64,000 nt of DNA, taken from positions 30,233,193 through 30,297,192 of the forward strand of contig JAFMSR010000015.1 of NCBI GenBank assembly GCA_022818135.1. Direction: 5' to 3'. The notes beneath the pieces are model-generated. The model worked only from the letters and a program-made list of their open reading frames with translations. It was not told where the DNA came from and made no database searches. The DNA comes from Saxidomus purpurata. Lineage: Eukaryota > Mollusca > Bivalvia > Venerida > Veneridae. Shown here in pieces: positions 34,551 to 44,327 of the stretch. The number at the start of each line of letters is the position of its first letter. The stretch's first letter is position 1. Both the position numbers and the translations under genes were made by a program.

Positions 34551-36924
34551 ATGCCAGCTAACCGAGGGAATGTTCTATTTGCAGGGCCGCAAAGGACAGG
34601 GGAGAGGAAATGGGAATGACTGTCTTTAAGAAGCTACCTTAGCACCTCAAGACAGCCCATGACCTTTCTGCAGAGGACGCCCGCAGAATTGCCAGCCAGT
34701 TAAGAGCTGGACCAACTAAGAGGTCACGGTCTGGGTTGCACTACTTTGAGTGCACTTTGCAAGGTTGCAGCCTATACGTTGCAAAGAAACAAAGTCAACA
34801 GTACCGGAGGCTCTCAAAACCGGGTTTAGTAGAGTGAAGTGAGGTTATGGTTTGCCCATACCCACCCAGCTCAGCCTGTACACCCTACACATCAGGTAAG
34901 ACTTAATACTACCGAGGACCGCGTTGATTTTGTATACACTGCAGATGCCGAGGATGACCACCACGGGGAGCCACCTGCATTCATCGCTACTGCCATTCCT
35001 GGCACCACTGTTGCTGTCTCGAGTTCAAACCTACTGGTCATGTGGCACAGAAATGTCCATTTCTGGAAATTTCAGCGTCTTTTGCCGTAGGGGTTCAGGC
35101 CATTTACAGTGGTATTGACATGGCACAACTTCAAGTTACAGCAGGCAGGTGGTAGTAAGAAGAAGGATCAACAACAGGAAGATATGGGGTATGTTAATCA
35201 CTTTTTAGCTTATTGTGATTTTCAAGATGAGAGGTGGTTGGCTGTGACTCCTGAGAAAGTCAATGCCCATGACGCTGAACTCGGTGCTGGGTATGAACCA
35301 GGCACTACCATCTAAGACCTCTGGATGTGGTCTAAACAGAATGGTTACATCAGACTGAGCCAGTACGACCAGGTCAAGAAGAACCTTGATGGGTGTTTTA
35401 AGTCCACCTTTAAGGATGTACATTCATGTCCGAAATCGAATAGGCGAATCGACGAGGACCAGGCCCCAATTTCACGAAAATACTTAAGTATTTACTTAGT
35501 AACATGCTTAACTTATTTCGACACTTATATCAGATTATATGTTTAATCATTTAAAGAATTCAAGTTTGTCAGAGTCGTATTTACCCATTTATTACAATTA
35601 TATACTCTTGTTAGTATTTGTGGAGGAAATGTTGTTTTATAGCAAGTAATTTACACAAGTAAATTCTTAAGATTCTTAAAATTCTTAACTGTACTCAAAT
35701 TATTTTTCGCTCAACCTGACTTGCAATTAGTAATTTACAATTTTTTGTTCTTTTTAACATGTTAATTTCATTAAAAATTAGACTATAGTTAGAAATGACA
35801 ACAATACATATTCTTATTTTTAGAGACAATTAAACTTTAAAATAACGTTCTTAGCTGAGCAATTACTTAAGTATTTTCGTGAAATTGGGGCCTGGCCTTG
35901 CCTTTGCCACAGGTGTTTACTGAGTTTAAGAATTCGGATTATGTGAAGGACTTGAGGTCACGAATTCTTACGAGACCTTTATTTTATCTGTATGAGATGG
36001 CGTGCTGTTTTTATCGTCTTGTGCTCAATGTATAACGCCCCAAGGCCCTCAATGCTGACAAGCATTACATTCAGGGACGTAGATGAAAACCAATAGGATC
36101 TGTACACGATTTAAATGTGCCTAGGCACAAGACCTCAGGAAGTGGTCAAAATGCTTTTATAACTGTAGGTGGGGGTCTTTATACTGAACTTAAATTACAT
36201 CATTAAGACTATTGCAGAAATGGTGAAGTTTTTGGATTCAAGTGTGACTCTCTTCCGGAACTTCACCAGGAACACAGTGGACCCTGACGACATATACAAA
36301 ATGGAAAAGAAAGCGTGGCAGAAGGCCAGCATGAAAGTAAAGTACAACCTTACTCTCATGAGAAAGCTCACCACTGTCACAGGACGGAAGAACCCAGCCA
36401 TGGCAGCCCAGATTGCATGCAAGTTATGCCACAGAGAAGCTACCGCTGACACTTATTACTGCACAACGACCGCAACGCCGCAGTCTATGCTTTCAGATAC
36501 ATTGAGAATGCCGTTGATGATGAGCCCATACTGACACCCACTTAACAGAAGTTTTCAAAAGTGCTGACAGCGACAGTCACCACTGCCACCGCTGCCGACA
36601 CCATTGCCAACACCACCGACACTATTGCCGACAACCAGAGATCAATGAGCAGTGCGAATATAGGCCTGGACAGTGACATTGTGCCACTTCCCCTCAGTCC
36701 CCGAGTTTGGCTAACTCACAGGCACCTGAGGCCCAGACTCCATCAACTGAAGGCTCAAACCAAACAGAGGGAAAGGATATCCGTCGCCAAACGATTACGT
36801 ATAAGCGATGCCTACATTCAAGAGTGTGTCAATCGCAACCATCAGGGAACTGAATGATAAGCAGCTTACAGACCTCGTACGAAACCTAGCGAAGGCAGAA
36901 CTCAGAAACTTCAAGCCAGAGTAA
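34551..36924 (+). pseudogene. Crypton-like tyrosine recombinase transposase, copy 1, heavily decayed
   Basis: Aligns by eye to the copies at 37658 and 40610: ATGCCAGCTAACCG start, a Cys/His N-terminus, FFECTLQGC-like motif region, YVNHFLAYCDFQDERWLAVT, a stop after EPGTTI, then DVHSCPKSNRRIDED. After a MITE (35459-35895) it resumes FKNSDYVKDLRSRILTRPLF, YLYEMACC, the RPSML-equivalent, VPRHKTS, VTLFRN and KYNLTLMRKLTTVTGRK, and CHREATADTYY before the C-terminal SVAKRLRISDAYIQE and a TAA. Tyrosine recombinases cut DNA with a Tyr helped by two Arg, His and Lys. Here the Arg-II/His/Tyr region is still readable (MRKL, CHR, YY), but many frameshifts and stops make it inactive. Confidence 0.7.
35459..35895. 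mobile_element. ~435-bp MITE inside recombinase copy 1
   Basis: Perfect 30-bp inverted ends begin AGGCCCCAATTTCACGAAAA and continue TACTTAAGTA; two more pairing bases (CC/GG) lie outside. It splits the RIDED / ALP part of the recombinase frame, which is contiguous in the other two copies. No target duplication could be fixed because the host sequence is degenerate at the junction, so the superfamily is open. Confidence 0.75.
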
Positions 36925-36947
36925 GTATGGGTAAGTATTTAAAATAA

Positions 36948-37075
36948 ACAAGAGGGCCATGATTGCCCTATATCTCTCACCTAACTTCCACTGGCTATAA
37001 TAAAAGGGGTCATGATTCTAACATAATTGGTAGAGGTCCACTACACAATGTTAAGTAACATAAGATATCTACATT
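36948..37075 (+). mobile_element. pearl-like family A, 5' fragment
   Basis: ACAAGAGGGCCATGATTGCC with 'ctatatctctcacctaac' and 'ggtagaggtccactacacaa' matches the first ~125 bases of the element at 30351. It then stops without core or hairpin. It lies just beyond the 3' end of recombinase copy 1. Confidence 0.6.
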
Positions 37076-37419
37076 AATGAACTCAGGAGAGTGAATAAAC
37101 ATATATGAAAAAAACGGCTACCTGCATCTCTATACTGAAAAGAATACGGTCAAATTTAGAATCAAAATGTCTCTCTTTAAACGTAGTACTTGTATAAAAT
37201 TATTTTGAACATTTATTTTAATATTAAACTCAAGGAATATAAATACTTTATAATTTCTTATTAATTTTTAATCAAGAGTAAGGACAGAAGTCACACATGT
37301 TGGATGGGACAGCTTGATTCAGCGTGCAATCTGGCTTCAGTGTCACCGACCTGCGGGACATTTGCCTGCTACAGAATTAATTGGCATGTGTTATCTCATT
37401 ACCAAGCCTGCACAGATTA

Positions 37420-37657
37420 AACCTGAGACCTACCACACGCTGGAAATTGTATAAAACATAGGATTTTTATGTTGAAATCAGTTCATTTAGAACTACCGAC
37501 CTTGCACTTAGTTTCTCTTTGAGTTCTTTTTGCCAGTGTTACTTTGCGAGTGTTCAGCTTGGATTATTACTGTGGATTACTTTGATTTCTACATTTTTAT
37601 TTCAGTATTTTGCTATTTGTTTTTTGTTGATCTATCTTTCTTTCATTCATGTTGATC
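37420..37657 (+). promoter_or_regulatory. shared 5' region of recombinase copy 2, with TATA-like box
   Basis: The 240 bases before the MPANR start match 40336-40609 upstream of copy 3: 'gagacctaccacacgctgga', then 'attgtataaaacatagg', 'cagttcatttagaactac' and 'cttgcacttagtttctcttt'. TATAAAA at ~37449 is a plausible core promoter element (TATATAA at the same place in copy 3). The match begins at 'ctgagacctacc'/'ccgagacctacc', which probably marks the left end of the mobile unit. Confidence 0.45.
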
Positions 37658-38866
37658 ATGCCTGCTAACCGTGTTCCACATGAATGCTTTATTTGTAGGG
37701 AGGGGAAGGACATAGGGGAGGAGGTAGCCCAGGTACTCTTTAAGAAGCTGCCCCAGCACCTCAGGACTATGCACGGGGTAGACCAGGCGGAGGCTAAGCT
37801 GATAGCCAACCGTGTTAGAGTCGGACCAAAGAAGAGATCGAAGATAGGTAGGAGGTACTTTGAGTGTGGGCTAGAGGGGTGCGGGCTCCAAGCGGGCCTT
37901 AAGACGTCTCACCTCAAAGGTCACAAGCTGGAGCCAGGTACTATTGAGTATGTCAGTGCCATGAGGAAGTTCAGCTTAACAAGGAGCACTAGGCTGTTGC
38001 CAGACTTACCCCAGCCCCCTAGGGAAGGTAATGTAGTAGAAGTTAATCCTGCTGTCGGCGGCGATTTTGATTTTAATGTTTCAGGGGATGAGGAACCCAT
38101 GGAAGTACCTGCTGCAGATCCAGTCCATCCCCCAGCTGCGGAAGAGGACAACAAGGCATTCATGAGACTGGGAAGCATTCACTTTCGTAAGTTTCAAAGG
38201 TTGATCCCGGCCGGGTTCAAGCCTTTCACGGCGGTACATGAGTGGCACATGTTCCTATTCAGAGGGCTGGGGGCAACAAGAAGAGAGAGCAGCACTATGA
38301 AGATGTAGGTTATGTTAATAGGTTTCTAGCCCATTGTGACTTCAGGAATGGGAACTGGGCCAAGGTCACTCAGGCCATGGTGACGGCCCATGATGACGAG
38401 CTGGTAAGTAACTATGAGCCTGGGACTGTGACCAGGATTCTTACCACGATAACTGATTTCTGCACTTGGGCCCGAGGAAAAGGGTACCTAAGGGCAGGTC
38501 ATTACCTTAGTGTAATGGAATTCTTGCAAGGGTGTTTAAAGTCCTGCAGGAAGGACGTATCAGTCCAAAACAGTGCCAGAAGAATAGACGAAGATGCAGA
38601 GTTGCCGTCGGCTACAGTTTTCGAGGACTTCAAGGCAAGCACCTATGTGCAGGAGCTTTGCCAAAAGTTTGTAGAGAAGCCATTGTTTTATTTATATGAA
38701 ATGTGTTGCACTCTAATAGTTCTTTCCAGTATGTATAATGCCCCAAGACCATCGATGCTGACCAACATTCGCCTGAAGGACCTGGACAATGCTTCCGTGG
38801 ACGAGCTGGAAGGGGAGGACGCCTACACAGTTTCGGTGCCCAGACACAAGACCTCCAGCTCCTATA
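37658..38866 (+). pseudogene. Crypton-like tyrosine recombinase, copy 2, frameshifted and 3'-truncated
   Basis: The start is taken at MPANRV because the same ATG context occurs in all three copies. An N-terminal zinc-finger-like part has CFICREGKD, HLRTMHGVDQAEAKL, and YFECGLEGCGLQ followed by HLKGHKL. A proline-rich linker follows (DLPQPPREGN), then FRKFQRLIPAGFKPFTAV. One missing base near 38254 shifts the frame; the second frame carries YVNRFLAHCDFRNGNW, TRILTTITDFCTWARGKGYL, the SAM-like core-binding region, and the catalytic-domain start SMYNAPRPSMLTNIRLKDL (Arg-I in the APRPSML motif) and VPRHKTSSS (Lys region). At 38863-38868 it is cut and joined to the duplicated segment, so Arg-II, His and the Tyr nucleophile are absent. 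Confidence 0.75.
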
Positions 38867-38867
38867 G

Positions 38868-40335
38868 ATTTGCTATTTTACAGAATGATTGATGATCATG
38901 TTCAGAGGAATTGCAATGAAAGACAACCTAAATTTTCCATTATTTGTTACAGTATTTATTTCATTTTCTTGTTGGAGATAAACATTGATTTATGTCCTTC
39001 AAGTAACACATTGTTAAAAAGCAGTTAATTTTAAGTTTGGCTATCTAGACTATGGTTATCATCAATTGCTTCATCACATATTTATATATCTTAAAATTAA
39101 TTAATCTTAAGTGGAATTTTGATTAAACTATGGTTTAAAAATACACATTTCAGACTTTATAACCACTGGTTATGGTAGGAAACGGTTGAAGAAATGGTAA
39201 TATATTTAAGGAAGCTCTCTTTATAAGGCAGTAACGGTTGAAGACATGGTAATACATGTGAGGAAGTTCTCGTTATTTGTGACTTAAATTTATCACATAA
39301 AAAAGTCTTATTACTTACTGTAAAGGTTGAAGGCATGAGTGATTAAATTACTGGTACTAGTGCTCCAAACCATCCTGGATATTATGCAACTTCTTTTCGG
39401 GGCGGGTAGGTAGGGTTATATGATAATAAATCCAATAGAATAAACTGAAGCACTTTAATTGAATTATTTAAAGCACCGGTGGTTAAGAATAAGTATAAGT
39501 ATTCGTTTTGATATGATCTGATTTCAATTATAATATGGTTCATAAATCTGGCATGTAAGTCCCTACTGGAATGATCCCTTATGTCCACGATAGTGGTCAG
39601 GAAATCCCCTCCCCCCCACTATAATTTCATGGCACCAGCATGTGTGTAATGGAAAGATGGCAACAGAATGTACTCAGCACTTTACCATAAAATTTACTGA
39701 AGTGCAGTGTTCCAGACTCCGAATGTTTGTGCAGGTTCTAATTAACGGGGTTTACTACTTTTTGATGGCCGTATATCATGTCCACCTGTCCGGCGCAGTG
39801 TTAGTTTACAGCGGTCTGTTTCATGCCAAAGCTTTAGGGTCACAAGAGATGAGTGCCTCCCATATTTAGAAAATGAAACTTTGAATTTATCCGTTACAGG
39901 GCGCTTTCTGCATTTTGGTTGGTCAAAACTGTCCCTAGAAATAATAATCATATGCAAATGCAAAAATTTGCCGCCTTGCCAGAGCGCAGTTGATTTTGAG
40001 AATTCGTCAAGTAAAGCACGATTTTTTATCTTTCAATTTCACTATGTTTTGGGCACAGACAGCATTGTTCAATAACCGCTATTGTACGTTATTCTACGCT
40101 ATTCAATGGTAGTCAGGAATAAAAGTGAATGAAGTAGAGCGTATATTGTATCTTTTCTCATTGCCCAAGACCCTTGGTGAAGCTGCCCACTACAGCTGTG
40201 CAGTAGTGCTATAGTTAGTTATTCTCTAAAAATCATGCAGTTCAATACAATAAATCATTATTTGCTCACTATCAATGGGATTTAGACTGTATTGTTAGTG
40301 ATTAGAAAACATTTTATATGCACCAGCAGGAAACC
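38868..40335 (+). repeat. duplicated segment, copy 2, between two recombinase genes
   Basis: Corresponds to 28031-29088. It starts at 'gctattttacagaatgattg' directly after the broken recombinase frame and ends at 'caccagcaggaaa', where the 5' region of recombinase copy 3 begins. It differs by several small rearrangements (an extra copy of the 'aaacggttgaaga' phrase near 39230) and by the ~530-bp insertion at 39708-40240. Confidence 0.7.
39708..40240. mobile_element. ~530-bp insertion with TGCAG flanks
   Basis: Compared with 28031-29088 this stretch is extra. TGCAG occurs on both sides (39703-39707 and 40236-40240), a possible 5-bp target duplication. No inverted ends were found, and short frames inside show no motif. 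It could be a degraded transposon or SINE. Confidence 0.5.
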
Positions 40336-40609
40336 CCGAGACCTACCAGACCGTGGAAGTTGTATATAACATAGGAAATTTTTTATGTAGTAATCAGTTC
40401 ATTTAGAACTACTGACCTTGCACTTAGTTTCTCTTTGAGTTCTTTTTGCCAGTGTTACTTTGCTAGAGTTCAGCTTTGATTATTTGGATTATTACTTTGG
40501 ATTACTTTGATTTAAATTAATTCTAAATTAATTTAAATTCTATATTTTTATTTTAATAATTTGCTATTTGTTTTTTGTTGATCTCTCTCTTTTTTCATTC
40601 ACGTTGACC
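40336..40609 (+). promoter_or_regulatory. 5' region of recombinase copy 3
   Basis: Matches 37420-37657 over most of its length, including 'cagttcatttagaactactg', 'agtttctctttgagttcttt' and 'ttgccagtgttactttgc', with a TATATAA box-like motif at ~40365. A small AT-rich expansion (40520-40545, 'aattaattctaaattaattt') is unique to this copy. Confidence 0.45.
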
Positions 40610-42614
40610 ATGCCTGCTAACAGTGTTCCACGTGAATGCTCTATTTGTAGAGAGGCGAAGAACAGAAGCGAGAAGGTACCTAAGACCCTCTTCAAGAAGC
40701 TGCCCCAGCACCTCAGGACTGTTCACGGGGTAGATCAGGCCGAGGCAAAGCTGATTGTCAACTGTATAAGAGCTGGACAGACGAAAAGATCAAAGTCAGG
40801 TAGGAGATACTTTGAATGTGGGATAGAGGGGTGCTGGCTCCAAGTGGCCCTAAAGATGTCAAACCTCAGGTGAGGTTATAAGCTCGAACCAGGTGCTGTT
40901 GAGTACGGGAGTGCCATGAAGCAGTTCAGCTTGGCTAGGAGGAATATGGTGTTGCCGGACTTACCCCAGCCACCTAGGGAAGGTAACGTATTAGATGATA
41001 ATGCTGCAGTGGGCTGCGATTTTAATCTTAATGTTTCAGGGGACCAGGAACCCATGGAAGTACCGGCTGCTCCAGTCCATCCCCCAGCTGCGGAAGAGGA
41101 CAACAAGGAGTTCATGGAACCGGGAAGTATTCACTTCCGTAAGTTTCAGAGGTTGATCCCGGCCGGGTTCAAGCCTTTCACGGTAGTGCAGGAGTGGCAT
41201 TTGTTCCGTATTCAGAGGGCTGGGGGTAACAAGAAGAAGGAGCAGCACATAGAGGATGTAGGGTATGTGAATAGGTTTTTAGCTCATTGTGATTTCAGGA
41301 ATGGTAACTGGAAATGGTGACAACCCATGATAACGAGCTGGTGAGTAATAATGAGCTTGGGACTGTCACGAGGATTCTGACCACGATCATTGATTTCTGG
41401 ACTTGGGACCGAGGCAAAGGGTATCTAAGGGCAGCTCATTACCACAGTCTCTTTGATTTCTTGAAAGGGTGTCTACAGTCCTGCAGGAAGGACGTATCAG
41501 TCCGAAATAGTGCCCGAAGAGTTGATGAAGATGCCAAGTTGCCACCGGCTACTGTATCTGAGGACTTTAAGGCAAGCACCTATGTGCAGGAGCTTTGCCA
41601 AAGGTTTGTAGAGAAGCCGTTGTTTTATTTGTATGAAATGTGTTGTACTTTGTTAGTTCTTTGTAGCATGTATAATGCCCCAAGACCATCGATGCTGACC
41701 AACATTTCCCCAAAGGACCTGGACAATGCTTCCATGGACGAGCTGGAAGGGGAGAACGTCAACAAGATTGCGGTGCCTAGACACAAGACCTCAAGCTCAG
41801 GCAAGAATGCGTTCATAACGGTAAGTAAGGATATTTATAAAGAATTAATGCTCTACAAAGGACTATTTCAGAAATCATCAACTTATGTGATCCAACGGTA
41901 CCACTCTTCAGGAACAATCAACTCAACCCGCTTGGTGCCAACGACGTCAACAGGATGGGGAAGAAGGTAGGCATGACATGCACTTATACCAGTACCATCA
42001 TGAGAAAGTTAGCCAACGTCAAAGGGAGGAAGGAGAATCCAGCCATGGCCTCCCAGATAGCCAGAAAGTTGTGCCATAGGGAGACAGCAGATGCCTACTA
42101 TGCCGTTCACGACGACCGAGGAGCATCCATCACCATATACAACCACTTGTCGCATGGGATGAAGTATAAGAAGACCGAAGCCACAGCCACAGTGACGTCA
42201 GAAGAGCAGCTATCCCAGAAGCCATTCATTGCCACACCGATTGAAACCACCCCCATTGCCGACGACCAGCGATCCATGAGTAGCGCCAGTGTGGCCCTGG
42301 ACAGTGACATTGTGCGACCGTCCCCTCCATCACAATGCTCAAACGACTTCAAGAAGGCCACACAGAAGCCCAGACTGCACATCGTGAAACCCCAAACCAA
42401 GCAAAGGATCAGGATATCGGGAGTCGAACGTCTACAGATACGGGAGGCATTCTTAGGGGTAATTTTAGAATACCAATGTACCCATTTCAAGAGCGTCCCC
42501 ATTACTGCAGTGAGAGAGATTCGGCAGGGCAGGTGGCCAGACCTAACAGACAAGCAGTTGACGGACCTGGTTCAAAACCTTGTCAAGGCTGAAATACGCA
42601 ACTATTCTATGTAA
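40610..42614 (+). pseudogene. Crypton-like tyrosine recombinase, copy 3, longest, three lesions
   Basis: N-terminus: MPANSVPRECSICREAKNRS, HLRTVHGVDQAEAKL, YFECGIEGCW, then an in-frame TGA after MSNLR. The second block covers QPPREGN, the acidic linker, FRKFQRLIPAGFKPF and YVNRFLAHCDFRNGNW, where a 16-bp deletion near 41310 shifts the frame. The third has TRILTTIIDFWTWDRGKGYL, LYEMCCTLLVLCSMYNAPRP (Arg-I), VPRHKTSSSGKNAFITVSKD, and a frameshift near 41896. The fourth holds STIMRKLANVKGRK (Arg-II region), ARKLCHRETADAYYAVHD (His and presumed nucleophile Tyr), a Ser/Thr/Pro-rich spacer and a conserved tail (ITAVREIRQGRWPDLTDKQL). The motif order is that of tyrosine recombinases; with no reverse transcriptase nearby, a Crypton DNA transposon is the best fit. 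A DIRS-like origin is less likely. Confidence 0.75.
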
Positions 42615-42789
42615 GTATGAAGTAAGTATGGGTAGGTATTTTAAAGAACAAAAAGCTAGAAAAAAAATGGTACAAAATAAAGAAAAAGCAAATAAAAAAA
42701 TAATAAAACTTTAAAAAATAAAAAGTAAAAACCTTTGAATTGTTTAACCCTTCCCCTTGGGCAGGGATATGCTTTGTTCTTTCTCTTTC
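42615..42789 (+). other. 3' flank of recombinase copy 3, A-rich
   Basis: 'gtaagtatgggtaggtattt' matches the 3' flank of copy 1 (36921-36942), so the mobile unit probably ends near 42645. A long A-rich tract follows. Confidence 0.4.
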
Positions 42790-43035
42790 AGGTGGTGCCA
42801 TTGGACTGGCCTCCTAGTGTGGGTCAACACTTGACCCCGGCGGCACCGGGCAATGTCTCACGAGAGTGTCACTTTTGGTATTTCTTGTAGGCGGCTGACA
42901 GTCCTATTTTTCTTGTTAATTCTATCATTAATTATTCATGCATTAATAATGGTGCCATAGACCTTGCACACTTGACCCTAGCGGCACCGGGCAACATCTC
43001 ACTAGAGTGTCATCTTTGGCATTTCTTGTAGGTGC
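42790..43035 (+). repeat. two ~125-bp direct repeats
   Basis: 'ggtgccattggactggcctc' with 'cacttgaccccggcggcacc', 'gggcaatgtctcacgagagt', 'tatttcttgtaggcggctga' recurs 150 bases later as 'ggtgccatagaccttgcaca', 'cacttgaccctagcggcacc', 'gggcaacatctcactagagt', 'catttcttgtaggtgcctga'. Each ends 'tgacagtcc'. It could be part of a larger repeat's core; function unknown. Confidence 0.6.
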
Positions 43036-44327
43036 CTGACAGTCCAAAGACTAAACACTTGACTTAACTTAAATTTTTTAGGTCCCGGCATGCTTAGTAA
43101 ACTAAGGGACATGGGAACACATGGATATATGACATTAGTGTCTTCCACTTGATTTAGTCAAGTGTGGTAATTCATGAAGTTTCCACAATATTAAAAGGAT
43201 CTTTGTAGCTTATAGCTCTACTATTATAATAGTCTTACATAATAAAGTGATCCTGTAACAGAGTCATGAAATTGATAATGTTGATAATTAGTTTGTTATA
43301 TATCTTCAAAGAGTATCTAGCAGCTTGTAATGAAATGTATTTCTGGGTGGTCAGTATGGTCAATTGGTTACAGTATGGCCATTGAAAATTATATTAGATA
43401 AGAGTCTGGTATATGACACCTTGAAAAATCTGCAAATAGAGGCCATGTAGGTGTGAGTTCTTTTGATTTCAGTTAGAAAACTGATCTGATGATAATTAAT
43501 TTGTATCTGGTGATTAGATAAAAATGACCAGTCTCACAGAGTGAAGTAGGCGTGGCTTAAAAGTCATTAAAAATGTTTTGGAATTGTAGAGGGAGTTAGT
43601 GAGAATAAGTTAGTTAAGGTGTTAAGTTTAAAATAGAAAGTTTCGGAAAGCGAATTAAATTAAGAAGATTGTTTAGAAATGAATTAAGTTTAGATTGACA
43701 GTAAAGCAAAGGAATAAATATGTTTTATGAATAGAAGTAGAATTGTACTTAACTATTATATGGACATGAACAACAATGAATTATCACAAATTAAAAGATC
43801 TTGTTTGAATCTACATGGTGTGGCTTATCAATTATGCTGTTTGAAATGAAAAAGAAATGGAGCTAATTCCCTAACCTTACAATCCTTCAGTTCTAAGCAA
43901 AATTGTCTACCGTATGTATATGTATTATAGTTTCATCGCATTTATAATTGGTAATTATAGATATTCATTGCTTAGATTCTATAAATAATATGTTTACTTA
44001 ACTGTCCATATAAATTACTAATACCAAATTGAATTTTCTGGAATTGTAACAGGGAAATACAGTTTGAAACTGGCTTCTAAAACTTAACAATAGCTGTGGA
44101 GTATTTCCCTCTTTGAAATACTGGTGTGGTAAAAAGTGAATGTTTTTGTATTTCCTTAGGTTGACCTTGGTGGTCTTTTTGTCCTACTTCTACTTTCCCT
44201 TTATTGCATGTTGTAAATAGAAATATATGTTGCACATCAACTATAATTCAAAATAGGCATGTTTATTCATGTACAACCTATTTACAGTTTTCTGGAAAAT
44301 TACAAAGATATCTGAAAACTGGAAAAC
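43036..44327. other. no gene seen
   Basis: AT-rich sequence with no motif or repeat boundary. Confidence 0.45.

Noticed and set aside
37921..38178. Minus-strand frames opposite the recombinase linker (also 40876-41115)
   Set aside because: They mirror the proline- and acid-rich linker on the sense strand and exist in both copies only because the sense sequence is conserved.
42107..42553. 148-codon minus-strand frame in recombinase copy 3
   Set aside because: Shadow of the sense recombinase frame, which carries the conserved motifs.
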